From positions 1 through 28,751 of the forward strand of contig NZ_BAIO01000009.1 in assembly GCF_000613305.1 (NCBI RefSeq): a stretch of DNA of 28,751 nt, read 5' to 3'. This document shows positions 7,389 to 14,499 of this stretch, one piece after another. The notes under the pieces were generated by a model. The model made no database searches and had not been told where the DNA came from. It saw only the letters and a program-made list of their open reading frames with translations. The translations under genes were made by a program, and so were the position numbers. Numbering within the stretch: the first letter of the stretch is position 1; each line of letters begins with the position of its first letter. Source of the DNA: Komagataeibacter kakiaceti JCM 25156 (lineage in GTDB: Bacteria > Pseudomonadota > Alphaproteobacteria > Acetobacterales > Acetobacteraceae).

Positions 7389-8300
7389 TCAGGCCGCGTG
7401 GCCGTATGTCGCCGCCAGCCGTTCGCGCAGGTAATCGGCCCCGGTAATGGGCGGGTAATGCGGTGTGTCGCCAGGATTCGTGGTGATCGGCGCGACAATC
7501 GCATCGGCGTCCGGATCCAGGAAGAAGGCGACGGAATAGCGTTCGCTGGCGGGTTGCAGCACCCGGTGCGGGGTCGAGACATAGACGTCATTGCTCCACC
7601 GCATCAGGCAGTCCCCGATATTGCACACAAACGCGCCCGGTATCATCGGGGCGTCAATCCAGTCGCCCCCGCGCGGGCGCACCTGAAGCCCGGCAACGCC
7701 ATCCACCGCCAGAATGGTCACATTGCCATAATCCGTATGCGCCCCGGCACCCGGCGCGTCATCATGGGCATGGGGTTCCGCCGCGCCGTAACGCAGCAGC
7801 CGCAGGGTCGCCATGGGATGGCGGAATTTATCGGCGAAGAAATCCTCCGCCACGCCCAGATCAAGCGCGAAGGCACGGTGCAGCGCGGCCCCGACCGTCT
7901 GGCAGGCGGCGAAGTAACCCAGCATGAGATCCCGCCACCCCGGTATGTCGGGCCACGCATTGGCGGGCTCGCCAGCCGCTTCCCGGCCTATGTTGAAGGC
8001 TTCCTTGCGGTCGGGGAGTGCGGCGGTGTCCAGCCGCTCCACGCCCAGGCCGACATAGCCGCGATTGTTCCCCACCCTGCTGCGCGCGATACGTTCCTTT
8101 TCCGCATCCGGCAGGGCGAACAGCGCGCGCGAGGCATCGAACACGTTACGCAGCAGCGAGGGGTCGACCCCATGGCCGGTAATGTAGAAAAACCCGGTCT
8201 CGCGGCAGGCGCGGCCAAGGGCGGCCGCGATTTCCTTATGGTCCGCGTGGTTTCCTTCCCTCAGGCGCGTAATGTCAATAACCGGAATGTCATGAGACAT
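7389..8300 (-). CDS. 2-oxoglutarate/Fe(II) oxygenase, isopenicillin N synthase-like family
   Basis: A 303-residue non-haem iron oxygenase. The N-terminal DIOX_N part starts IPVIDITRLREG with FFYITGHGVD. The double-stranded beta-helix core has the iron triad His188, Asp190 (GAHTDYGNVT) and His245 (STPHRV), and the Arg254-x-Ser256 pair (RYSVAFF) that binds 2-oxoglutarate. The substrate cannot be told from sequence; bacterial homologues are usually annotated only as isopenicillin N synthase family. The start ATG overlaps the end of the upstream araC gene by 11 bases, so the two are likely co-translated. Downstream is the CooA-like regulator. Confidence 0.9.
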   Translation of the reverse strand: MSHDIPVIDITRLREGNHADHKEIAAALGRACRETGFFYITGHGVDPSLLRNVFDASRALFALPDAEKERIARSRVGNNRGYVGLGVERLDTAALPDRKEAFNIGREAAGEPANAWPDIPGWRDLMLGYFAACQTVGAALHRAFALDLGVAEDFFADKFRHPMATLRLLRYGAAEPHAHDDAPGAGAHTDYGNVTILAVDGVAGLQVRPRGGDWIDAPMIPGAFVCNIGDCLMRWSNDVYVSTPHRVLQPASERYSVAFFLDPDADAIVAPITTNPGDTPHYPPITGADYLRERLAATYGHAA

Positions 8301-9147
8301 AGGACTGATCCCTGCTGTTGGCGGAAGATGTTTCGTTCAGTGTGCGGATTCCCTTCCCCGTTTCCACGGATCCCGGCTGATGCGTGCCGCGTTGCCGCAG
8401 GTCGCGCGGGCACAGTCCGGTCATGCGCCGCACCAGGCGAGAAAGATGGAAAGGCGAGCTGTAACCACACAGTTCGGCAATGGTCGCCAGTGGCATATCC
8501 GTGCGCAGGATCATGCGGATGGCCGCCTGCGTGCGCACATCCCACACATGGCGCATGGGGGTCGTGCCAAAATACCGGCGGAAGGACGCCACCAGATGGG
8601 GCGGCGTCACCCCCCAGACCGCCGCCAGGCGCGGCAGGTCCAGTGGTTCGAAATAATGCGCCTCGACATAGGCGCGCACTTTCCCCAGCCCTTCGGGCAC
8701 GAGGGGATTGTCTTCCCGCCCGGTTTCAAACCGCCAGGCGGCGAACAGCGCCTCCCCCAGCGCGTTGCGCAGGAGATCGGCCTCGGGCGAGCGGACAAGG
8801 CCACATCCCAGCCCCTCACGGAACAGGGTCCGCATGCGTGATGACGCGGGCATGCATTCCGCGATCATGCCACCGCTTGGGGGGGGACCGGCCAGAAGCG
8901 GCGTTTCGCACCAGCGCACATGGCTGCCCGGTGCGTAGAACGAGGCCCGTCCCTCCCAGTTCACGAACAGGCCGCATTCCCCGGCCTCAAGCCCATGCTC
9001 GCGCCCGTCGATGAGCGTGTGCATGGATCCGGTCTCCAGCAGCAGGATCCACGCGTAAGGCTGGCCGGCAACCCGGAACGCCCCCCCGCGTGGATAGGCG
9101 ATCTCCCCAAAGGAGAAATTTGCGCCCCTGTTCAGAAACGACAGCAT
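8290..9147 (-). CDS. AraC-family transcriptional regulator with cupin-like N-domain
   Basis: A 285-residue regulator. Residues about 10-120 form a cupin-like sensor (EIAYPRGGAFRVAG, WILLLETGS, EAGECGLFVNWEG). The C-terminal AraC domain at about 155-260 has two helix-turn-helix units: LDLPRLAAVWGVTPPHLVAS and LATIAELCGYSSPFHLSRL with FRRYFGTTPMRHV between. ATG 9147 follows AAGGAAG by six bases. Its end overlaps the oxygenase start by 11 bases, so it probably controls its own operon. The last 25 residues beyond the domain are Ser/Asn-rich and not conserved-looking. Confidence 0.88.
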   Translation of the reverse strand: MLSFLNRGANFSFGEIAYPRGGAFRVAGQPYAWILLLETGSMHTLIDGREHGLEAGECGLFVNWEGRASFYAPGSHVRWCETPLLAGPPPSGGMIAECMPASSRMRTLFREGLGCGLVRSPEADLLRNALGEALFAAWRFETGREDNPLVPEGLGKVRAYVEAHYFEPLDLPRLAAVWGVTPPHLVASFRRYFGTTPMRHVWDVRTQAAIRMILRTDMPLATIAELCGYSSPFHLSRLVRRMTGLCPRDLRQRGTHQPGSVETGKGIRTLNETSSANSRDQSYVS

Positions 9148-9334
9148 GCTGGCTTCCTTGCACCACCCTCTTACCCGCTACAGATAAGTCCCCCTGCGCG
9201 GGGATAAAATGACCGGGCGGCACAAAAACATATCCAGAATTATGCTCCCGTCCCGCGCGGGGACGGATGCACTGCTTGATACGTGGTAAAATCAATACCT
9301 GCTGATGGTTTTGTTACGAAGTCCGTCGCGCGGA

Positions 9335-9380
9335 AAGCCGGGAAAAATCCGGCTTCCGGCATGCCGGGCGCAGCGCCCGG
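9335..9380 (-). terminator. Two consecutive hairpins after the FTR1 gene
   Basis: Reading down from the FTR1 stop, the first hairpin is CCGGGCG/CGCCCGG with a 3-base loop (9364-9380). The second is AAGCCGG/CCGGCTT with a 7-base loop (9335-9355). They likely end the cupredoxin-FTR1 transcript, although neither has a strong T tract. Confidence 0.5.
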
Positions 9381-9393
9381 ACGAAAGCGCGCA

Positions 9394-10224
9394 TCAGGAA
9401 GGATGCACCACTTTGGCGGGGGGGCGATGGCGCACCATATGCCCCATGGCGGTTAGCACGATACAGGTACACACCCATGCAAGTAGCTGGATGCCCGTGG
9501 GCCGGTCCGAATAACCGAACAGCGCCTTTGCCGCCCGGCCGACCATGCTGCCATCCGACAGCAGCCACGAGGAATCCCATATGTCGTAGCCCAGCGCGGG
9601 CAGCAGGTCGTCACTGGCCAGCAGGGCGGCGGCCTGACTGGCCATGCCCGCCGCAAGGAACGTGACCAGCAGGCCGGTCACGGCAAACAGGCGGTTCAGC
9701 GGAATGACAACCAGCCCCCGGTACAGCGCCCAGGACAGCCCCGCCCCGGCCAGAACCCCCAGGACACCGCCAACCAGCATTGGCACCGGCCCGGTCCCGC
9801 TGGAGATGGCGATGCCGTAGAGGAACAGCACCACCTCCATCCCCTCCCGCAGGACGGCGACGGCGACGACGACAGCCATGGCGAGCAGCGAACGGCTGCC
9901 ACTGGCGACGGCGGCCCCGACCGCCTTCATGTCCCGCGCCATTTCGCGGCCATGCCGGGCCATCCAGATAATATGCCAGCTCAGCATCACCACCGCGAGG
10001 CACAGGATCACCGCCGAGAACACATCCTGCCCGTTACCGGACAGCGCCTGTGACAGCGCCCCGGCAAACAGCGCGAGAACCCCGGCCCCCAGAACGCCCG
10101 CCCCGATACCCCCCGCGATCCAGCGCCCGCGAAAGGGAATGCCCTGCGTCGCCGCCAGCACAATCCCCACGATCAGCCCGGCTTCCATGACTTCACGGAA
10201 AACGATCAGCAGACTGCCCAGCAT
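9394..10224 (-). CDS. FTR1-family iron permease
   Basis: A 276-residue inner-membrane protein of the FTR1/EfeU family, which imports iron. About seven hydrophobic segments are visible. Both diagnostic R-E-x-x-E motifs are present, REVME at residues 10-14 and REGME at 126-130, each in a membrane helix. Further features are WHIIWMARHGREMARDMK and the Gly/Ala-rich late helices. It is preceded by a periplasmic cupredoxin whose corrected stop is one base from this ATG, so they form a two-gene operon. This is the P19/FTR1-like arrangement rather than EfeUOB, since no EfeO/EfeB lies here. Confidence 0.93.
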   Translation of the reverse strand: MLGSLLIVFREVMEAGLIVGIVLAATQGIPFRGRWIAGGIGAGVLGAGVLALFAGALSQALSGNGQDVFSAVILCLAVVMLSWHIIWMARHGREMARDMKAVGAAVASGSRSLLAMAVVVAVAVLREGMEVVLFLYGIAISSGTGPVPMLVGGVLGVLAGAGLSWALYRGLVVIPLNRLFAVTGLLVTFLAAGMASQAAALLASDDLLPALGYDIWDSSWLLSDGSMVGRAAKALFGYSDRPTGIQLLAWVCTCIVLTAMGHMVRHRPPAKVVHPS

Positions 10225-10225
10225 G

Positions 10226-10565
10226 TCAGGGTGCTTCCGTTACGGTGACGGTGCCGGTGGCACTATCGGTGATAGTCATCAAAGAATTTGTAGGTGCCGG
10301 GATGCAGCGGCCCGGCATGGACCGAAATCGTCCCGCCCTGAACAACGATTTTTTCAAATTTCAGGTCATAGCTTTCGAATTCATCAACCGTATCGTCATG
10401 ATTGACCAGTTCGATGATAAATCGCTGCCCGGCGGGCACCGTGAAATGATCGGGCGTGAAATGATGGTCCTTCACTTCCAGGTGGACCGGCTCCAGGGCA
10501 TGCGCGGTCGTGGACACAGCCACCAGCGCCGATGCAAGAATGATTTTGGGAAATGAAATGCGCAT
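10226..10565 (-). CDS. Periplasmic cupredoxin-domain protein, partner of FTR1
   Basis: A small exported cupredoxin with a signal peptide (residues 1-23, cleavage after AHA). The mature part shows HLEVKDHHFTPDHFTVPAGQ, NHDDTVDEFESYDL and HAGPLHPGTYKFFDDYH, as in cupredoxins that hand metal to FTR1 permeases. As read it stops at 10263, right after FDDYHR. The next frame continues DSATGTVTVTEAP and stops at 10226, one base before the FTR1 ATG, which is what family members look like. I therefore infer one indel near 10265. The intact protein would be about 112 residues. There is no Cys, so it is not a classical blue copper site. Confidence 0.85.
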
Positions 10566-10574
10566 GGTTCATCC

Positions 10575-10612
10575 ATTGGGTAATATTCACCCAATAATGC
10601 GATTGGTTCGCA
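10575..10612. promoter_or_regulatory. Two adjacent dyads upstream of the cupredoxin-FTR1 operon
   Basis: ATTGGGT-N7-ACCCAAT (10575-10595) is a perfect dyad starting about 10 bp from the cupredoxin ATG. TGCGA-N5-TCGCA (10598-10612) follows next to it. The second resembles the TGC-N-GCA type of dyad bound by alphaproteobacterial Fur-family or Irr regulators, which suits an iron-uptake operon. The binding protein is not established. Confidence 0.4.
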
Positions 10613-10697
10613 ATGTCAAACCATGTCGGCACATATCCCTGCGCCCCAAACCTTTTCCTGCCTGTGGCGTTGCCACCCGCACAGGAAGGAGGCCGTC

Positions 10698-10856
10698 ATG
10701 AACCAGACCTTCACAAGGCTTGTCGTCTGCGCGCTGCTGCTCTCCGTTTCGGGCTGCTACGGGCCGCGCTACCACCACCATGGCTGGCATGGTGGATATG
10801 GCCGCCCCCATGGCGGGCCGGGACCATATCGGGATGGACCGGGACGCCGCTGGTAA
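10698..10856 (+). CDS. Tiny His/Gly-rich lipoprotein
   Basis: A 52-residue protein beginning MNQTFTRLVVCALLLSVSGC, a lipoprotein signal with lipobox LSVSGC (lipidated Cys20). The mature part is only about 33 residues, rich in Gly, His, Pro, Tyr and Arg (YHHHGWHGGYGRPHGGPGPY). A strong ribosome site (AGGAAGGAGG) precedes the ATG. His-rich short lipoproteins like this are common in acetic acid bacteria; function unknown, metal binding is a guess. It is divergent from the cupredoxin-FTR1 operon. Confidence 0.75.
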   Translation: MNQTFTRLVVCALLLSVSGCYGPRYHHHGWHGGYGRPHGGPGPYRDGPGRRW

Positions 10857-10933
10857 CGCCCCGGATCATCATGCCCGTGCCGCACGGATCGGGCCGCGGT
10901 GGCCCCTTCCCCATGCAGTACGGGCTGGCTGAC

Positions 10934-10970
10934 GGTTCCCGGCGGCGGATCCATGAATCCGCCGGGAACC
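10934..10970. terminator. Strong hairpin between lipoprotein gene and hmp
   Basis: GGTTCCC (10934-10940) and GGCGGAT (10944-10950) pair with ATCCGCC (10957-10963) and GGGAACC (10964-10970), giving a 14-bp stem with a 3-base bulge and a 6-base loop. The genes on both sides converge on it. There is no T run. Confidence 0.6.
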
Positions 10971-10992
10971 GCCGCCCCTCATATTGCGCGTC

Positions 10993-12204
10993 TCAGGCCG
11001 CCAGTTCGGCATCCGCCGCCGAACCGAAGAACTCGAAGCGAACCGCCTCATCCGGCACACCAGCGGCCCTGAGCACCGCCACCATTTCACGCATGAACGC
11101 GTCCGGCCCGCAGATGTAATAGACACTGTCCGGCCGTGCCTGCGCCTTCAGCCATTCGGGGGAGAGACGGCCCGCATGCTGTGTCGTGCCGGTCTGCGCC
11201 GCCGTATCGGGCGCGGTTTCACGGCTGTAGAACACATCATGCCGAACCCGCCCGCTTGCCGCCAGCTTGCGGATGTGCCTGCCGAACGCTTCGGTCTGGG
11301 GGGTGCGTGTCGCATGCACGTAATGGATGGCCGGGGCGTCTTCACGCTCCATAAGCGTATCCAGCATGGACATGAGCGGCGTCAGGCCCACGCCGGCGCT
11401 CAGCAGCATGATCGCGGGTGTCGCCGCCCTGTCCAGCACGAAATCACCAGCGGGCGCGGAAACCTGTAGCTCGGCCCCTTCCCCCACCGTGTCATGCAGC
11501 CATTCGGACACGACGCCACCGGGGATCCGCCGCACGCTGATACGGTAGGCGCTGTCATCCGGGGCGGAGGAAATGCTGTAGTTGCGGCGTTGCGATCCAT
11601 GCACCGGCACATCCAGCCGGAAGCTGAGATACTGCCCCGGCACATGCCGCATGACAGGACGCCCGTCAACCGGCACCAGTTCAAAGGACGTGACCGTTTC
11701 ACTCTCCTTTACGCGGCGCTGGACGCGGAACGGCCGCCAGCCGACCCACCCACCCGGCGCGGCTTCATGGGCCTGATAGATTTCCTTTTCACGACCGATC
11801 AGGATATCGGCCAGGAACCAGTAGGCTTTTCCCCACGCGTCCAGAATTTCCGGTGTCGCGGCATCCCCAAGCACATGGGCGATTGCCCCCAGCAGCGCCT
11901 CCGCCACAAAGGGATAGTGTTCGGGCAGGATATTCAGGCCCGCATGCTTTTCGGCAATGCGCTCCACCATTCCGCCCAGCGCGCCCAGGTTATCAATATT
12001 CCGGGCATAGGCCAGCACCGCCAGCGCCAGGGCGCGCGGCTGCTCGCCATCCTTCTGGTGGGACATATTGAACAGGTCACGGATATCCGGGTTCGCCAGC
12101 AGGCGGCGGTACATTTCCGTCGTAATCGCAACGCCGTGTGCTTCCAGCACGGGCACGCAGGCCTTGATGATGGAACGGGTTGCGTCGTCCAGGGGAGCAG
12201 CCAT
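10993..12204 (-). CDS. hmp: Nitric oxide dioxygenase (flavohaemoglobin)
   Basis: A 403-residue flavohaemoglobin that oxidises NO to nitrate using O2 and NADH. The globin domain is residues 1-140: Tyr32 (B10), Phe45 (CD1), the haem-binding His87 in AEKHAGLNILPEHYPFV, and Glu139 near its end. The FAD domain shows PGQYLSFRLDVP and QRRNYSISSAP (FAD motif). The NAD domain shows LLSAGVGLTPLMSML and YYICGPDAFMREM. Length is standard. It is divergent from nsrR with two NsrR-type operators between, so NO-induced derepression is expected. AGGAG precedes ATG 12204. Confidence 0.97.
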   Translation of the reverse strand: MAAPLDDATRSIIKACVPVLEAHGVAITTEMYRRLLANPDIRDLFNMSHQKDGEQPRALALAVLAYARNIDNLGALGGMVERIAEKHAGLNILPEHYPFVAEALLGAIAHVLGDAATPEILDAWGKAYWFLADILIGREKEIYQAHEAAPGGWVGWRPFRVQRRVKESETVTSFELVPVDGRPVMRHVPGQYLSFRLDVPVHGSQRRNYSISSAPDDSAYRISVRRIPGGVVSEWLHDTVGEGAELQVSAPAGDFVLDRAATPAIMLLSAGVGLTPLMSMLDTLMEREDAPAIHYVHATRTPQTEAFGRHIRKLAASGRVRHDVFYSRETAPDTAAQTGTTQHAGRLSPEWLKAQARPDSVYYICGPDAFMREMVAVLRAAGVPDEAVRFEFFGSAADAELAA

Positions 12205-12215
12205 GTTTCACTCCT

Positions 12216-12238
12216 AAGATGTAAGTTTCGCACATCTT
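12216..12238. promoter_or_regulatory. NsrR operator 1
   Basis: AAGATGT-N9-ACATCTT is a perfect 23-bp dyad that fits the NsrR consensus (11-1-11 with AAGATG ends). It starts 12 bp upstream of the hmp ATG, next to its ribosome site, so binding would block hmp transcription. Confidence 0.85.
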
Positions 12239-12255
12239 TAAATACCCTCTGGAAA

Positions 12256-12278
12256 AAGATGTCAAGCCCGCATATCTT
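12256..12278. promoter_or_regulatory. NsrR operator 2
   Basis: AAGATGT-N9-ATATCTT is a second 23-bp site with one mismatch in the dyad. Its centre is 40 bp from that of the first, close to four helical turns, placing both on one face of the DNA. It ends six bases before the nsrR ATG, fitting autorepression. Confidence 0.8.
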
Positions 12279-12284
12279 CAGGTC

Positions 12285-12719
12285 ATGAGACTGACCCTTC
12301 ATACCGACTATGCGCTGAGAACATTGATGTATCTGGCGGTTCACACCGACCGCCTGTCCTCAATCCGTGAAATCGCGACCACGTACGGTATTTCGGAAAA
12401 TCATCTGATGAAGATCATCCACCGGCTGGGTCTTGGCGGTTTCATCGAAACCGTTCGTGGGCGCGGCGGCGGCCTGCGCCTTGCCCGTCCCGCCGACCAG
12501 ATCCGCATTGGCGATGTCGTGCGCTATACCGAGGAAGACATGGCGCTGGTCGGTTGCCAGCATCCCGCAGGTACAAAGGATAATACGCCGTGCCTTCTGG
12601 CGGATGCCTGCCGGTTGCGTGGCGCATTGGGCGAGGCGCTGGGTTCGTTCATGACAGTCCTGAATGGATACACGCTGGCCGATGTCGTAACACCCCATGA
12701 GCGCCGGTGCCTGTCCTGA
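12285..12719 (+). CDS. nsrR: NO-sensing Rrf2-family repressor NsrR
   Basis: A 144-residue Rrf2-family repressor. The winged helix shows the family start MRLTLHTDYALRTLMYLA and the recognition region YGISENHLMKIIHRL, with the wing GRGGGLRLA. Three Cys, at 91, 103 and 109, would hold the Fe-S cluster that reacts with NO. The spacing is C-x11-C-x5-C, a longer first loop than the C-x5-C-x5-C of E. coli NsrR. Divergence from hmp and the two operators make the assignment firm. Confidence 0.93.
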   Translation: MRLTLHTDYALRTLMYLAVHTDRLSSIREIATTYGISENHLMKIIHRLGLGGFIETVRGRGGGLRLARPADQIRIGDVVRYTEEDMALVGCQHPAGTKDNTPCLLADACRLRGALGEALGSFMTVLNGYTLADVVTPHERRCLS

Positions 12720-12798
12720 CCAACAGGGGCATATCCGTTCATGGACAGCGCGGGGCGTAGTCCATGACCTGAACTGCCCCCTATACGAATATCAGCGT

Positions 12799-12868
12799 AG
12801 AAGCTTTTTTTAATGCTTTAAGGAACGCCGCCTTTTTGAAAAGAGGCGGCACTCAGGAACTTTTACTG
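12799..12868 (-). repeat. Intergenic hairpin repeat, copy B (inverted)
   Basis: On the minus strand this reads AAAAGTTCCTGAG, then hairpin GCCGCCTCTTTT/AAAAAGGCGGC (12827-12850), CGTTCCT, and a degraded second hairpin ending AAAAAAAGCTTC. It matches copy A block by block. It lies 80 bp downstream of nsrR and may contribute to its termination. Confidence 0.65.
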
Positions 12869-12951
12869 CTTTTCAATCAGTTATTTTTGTGATTTATGAA
12901 TATTATTTAAAGTATAACCACACATCGAAATAAAAATAGGATATTTTTAAT

Positions 12952-13407
12952 ATGCACACCCTTTCGGATGATTTCAAAAGCTTTTTAATATCTGAAGAAA
13001 GGCTTTCTGAACCCGAACTTCAGCTTTCAACACGTATAGTAGAAGATCTCAGCCTGGATGGATACGATGCTCACTGTTTAATGGTATCATATATTGACAC
13101 TTTCCATATAAACACAGGAGATTTTGATTTTTGTCGATATTTCCGCCATGAGACACCGCCTTTTCTGGTTTTCCTGATTATACCTGACCTGTTATTCAGG
13201 TTGTTCAGATTGCTGGTCTGGCAGTTTCTGCTGGGCAAACCTGCACCCGAACCAACAACGGTTCCGCTCACATTAGCCATGCTTCAACAGGCAATTGATG
13301 ATGGAAGGTGGGATTCCGCACGCCTTGAATCCCTTGCTGGCACGGAGGTCTACCCCCCGCCGCCCCAAAAGACCGGATGGTTTGCGCGTATCCGCAATGG
13401 AAAGTAG
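12952..13407 (+). CDS. DUF1493-like hypothetical protein
   Basis: A 151-residue protein. Residues 25-70 (STRIVEDLSLDGYDAH, FHINTGDFDFCRYFRHE) fit the DUF1493 pattern of an acidic acyl-carrier-like fold ending at a YF..E motif. A hydrophobic stretch follows (FLVFLIIPDLLFRLFRLLVW), possibly membrane-associated. Function is unknown. The gene is clearly lower in GC than its neighbours and lies beyond an AT-rich leader, pointing to acquisition from elsewhere. A weak AGGA lies about 11 bases before ATG 12952. Confidence 0.7.
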   Translation: MHTLSDDFKSFLISEERLSEPELQLSTRIVEDLSLDGYDAHCLMVSYIDTFHINTGDFDFCRYFRHETPPFLVFLIIPDLLFRLFRLLVWQFLLGKPAPEPTTVPLTLAMLQQAIDDGRWDSARLESLAGTEVYPPPPQKTGWFARIRNGK

Positions 13408-13654
13408 CAGGCTACCCTTGATTGCCTTTTTTCCGCATTCCACAAGTTTCCACTGGTGGGAGCAGAGCGCCTGAACGCATGTTTCAGACAAAGGGGGTTC
13501 ACCACGCCCTGTGTCTGGAAATTCGCGTTATCGCATTTGTGATCGGCGTTCCGGCCAACAGGCTTATTGCGGTCTTCCCCTGCCCTTTTCAATACATGCC
13601 ACCATCCCCACATCCGCAGTATCGGGGAAACATTCCCCCGAGGTGGAGGTTGCC

Positions 13655-13762
13655 ATGGCTATGGGAACACAGTACCGCTCAAAATCGGATATGATGAACT
13701 GGGTTGGAATAGGCATTGTCATGCTGACACTGGCCCTATGGTTATCGTTCATTTTTATATGA
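13655..13762 (+). CDS. Tiny single-pass membrane protein (35 residues)
   Basis: The reading frame starts MAMGTQYRSKSDMMNWVG and continues into one hydrophobic helix of about 19 residues running to the C-terminus (IGIVMLTLALWLSFIFI). A good ribosome site (GGTGGAGG, 5 bases before ATG) supports translation. Topology should be N-in by the Arg/Lys before the helix. No family recognised. It is followed 57 bp on by a second tiny membrane protein with a similar leader. Confidence 0.55.
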   Translation: MAMGTQYRSKSDMMNWVGIGIVMLTLALWLSFIFI

Positions 13763-13819
13763 ACAGACTGTCCGGATACTTCCCGCACGCCCCAAAACAA
13801 GCGTTGATGGAGTTCTGCC

Positions 13820-13957
13820 ATGTGGATGTACTCACGACGCCAGCATAATAATGCTGGCGCATCACAGACCGGGCGACTTGACCGATGGGACATTATTGCC
13901 CCCGCGCTTCTGGCCGCCGCCTTCGCGCTGTCAACCGCGCTGATCTTCTTTGGATGA
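13820..13957 (+). CDS. Tiny single-pass membrane protein (45 residues)
   Basis: The reading frame starts MWMYSRRQHNNAGASQTGRL, then has a C-terminal helix (IIAPALLAAAFALSTALIFF). A ribosome site (TGGAG) stands eight bases before ATG 13820. A perfect 9-bp hairpin with a 4-base loop (CGCCAGCAT/ATGCTGGCG, 13838-13859) lies inside the start of the frame; it could lower translation or be a processing site. No family recognised. Probably co-transcribed with the 35-residue protein upstream, with a shared terminator after it. Confidence 0.5.
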   Translation: MWMYSRRQHNNAGASQTGRLDRWDIIAPALLAAAFALSTALIFFG

Positions 13958-13968
13958 GAGCAGTCATG

Positions 13969-14001
13969 AATGGAGGCCCGGAATGATACCGGGCCTCCAT
14001 T
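13969..14001 (+). terminator. 13-bp perfect hairpin after the tiny membrane genes
   Basis: AATGGAGGCCCGG (13969-13981) pairs perfectly with CCGGGCCTCCATT (13989-14001) across a 7-base loop, 11 bases past the stop at 13957. It is well placed to end the two-gene transcript. Confidence 0.75.
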
Positions 14002-14009
14002 TCAGTAAG

Positions 14010-14129
14010 AGGTTGTTGGAAACAACTGGTTGATAGAAAATAATAAAAGTTTTTGTGTGCCGCCTTTTCTCAAAAAATGCACCGTTTCCTGAAGCTTTTT
14101 GAAAAAAGCTTCACCAAAACTTTCTTATG
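14010..14129 (+). repeat. Intergenic hairpin repeat, copy C, with AT-rich flank
   Basis: A short hairpin GTTGTT/AACAAC (14012-14026) leads into CTGGTTGATA, AAAAGTTTTTG, a decayed first hairpin (GCCGCCTTTTCTC...), GTTTCCTG, and a well-formed second hairpin GAAGCTTTTT/AAAAAGCTTC. It ends CACCAAAACTTTCTTATG. Block order is identical to copy A. The following bases to 14254 are AT-rich with no gene seen. Confidence 0.7.
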
Positions 14130-14254
14130 ATTTGTAGAATATTTCATGGACAGGATTTCTAATCCGCCTTCCTTTTTCATTATACAAACAATAAAAATAT
14201 TCTTTTAATTTAAAAATATTATATAAATAAATCCAAATAAAATCATAATATCAT

Positions 14255-14427
14255 TTACATCTTCTCCCCCGCATTGCGGGCCACAACGGCATTGGCCTCC
14301 CGAATGGCGCGGCTTCATCGCCCGTTCGTTCCAGACATTCATTGGCAACCTTTACCCACAGTTCCCGCAGGTGTGCCGTCGTCGCTTTATGCGTATGTGT
14401 CGGGGCATCCTCGGCTGTCCATGGCAT
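14255..14427 (-). pseudogene. Small conserved protein (about 57 residues), one apparent frameshift
   Basis: It starts MPWTAEDAPTHTHKATT, as in a widespread small bacterial protein (MPW.A.DA..HTKKA type), continues LRELWVKVANECLERTGDE, then loses frame. Reading one base off from about 14306 gives IREANAVVARNAGEKM and a stop at 14255, the expected family ending. One base missing at GCGCC would restore it. GGAG stands ten bases before the ATG. Function of the family is unknown. Confidence 0.7.
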
Positions 14428-14499
14428 TTGGGGAATCTCCAGTAATGGTATGGGCGTTACACATATGTTGTCAGTAACGGACAGTGAAACAGCGGGTTC

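Noticed and set aside
7359..9014. 551-residue open frame on the plus strand
   Set aside because: It runs antisense across two genes with clear domains (AraC regulator and iron oxygenase); its translation is Arg/Pro/His-rich with no recognisable motif. A shadow of GC-rich codon use.
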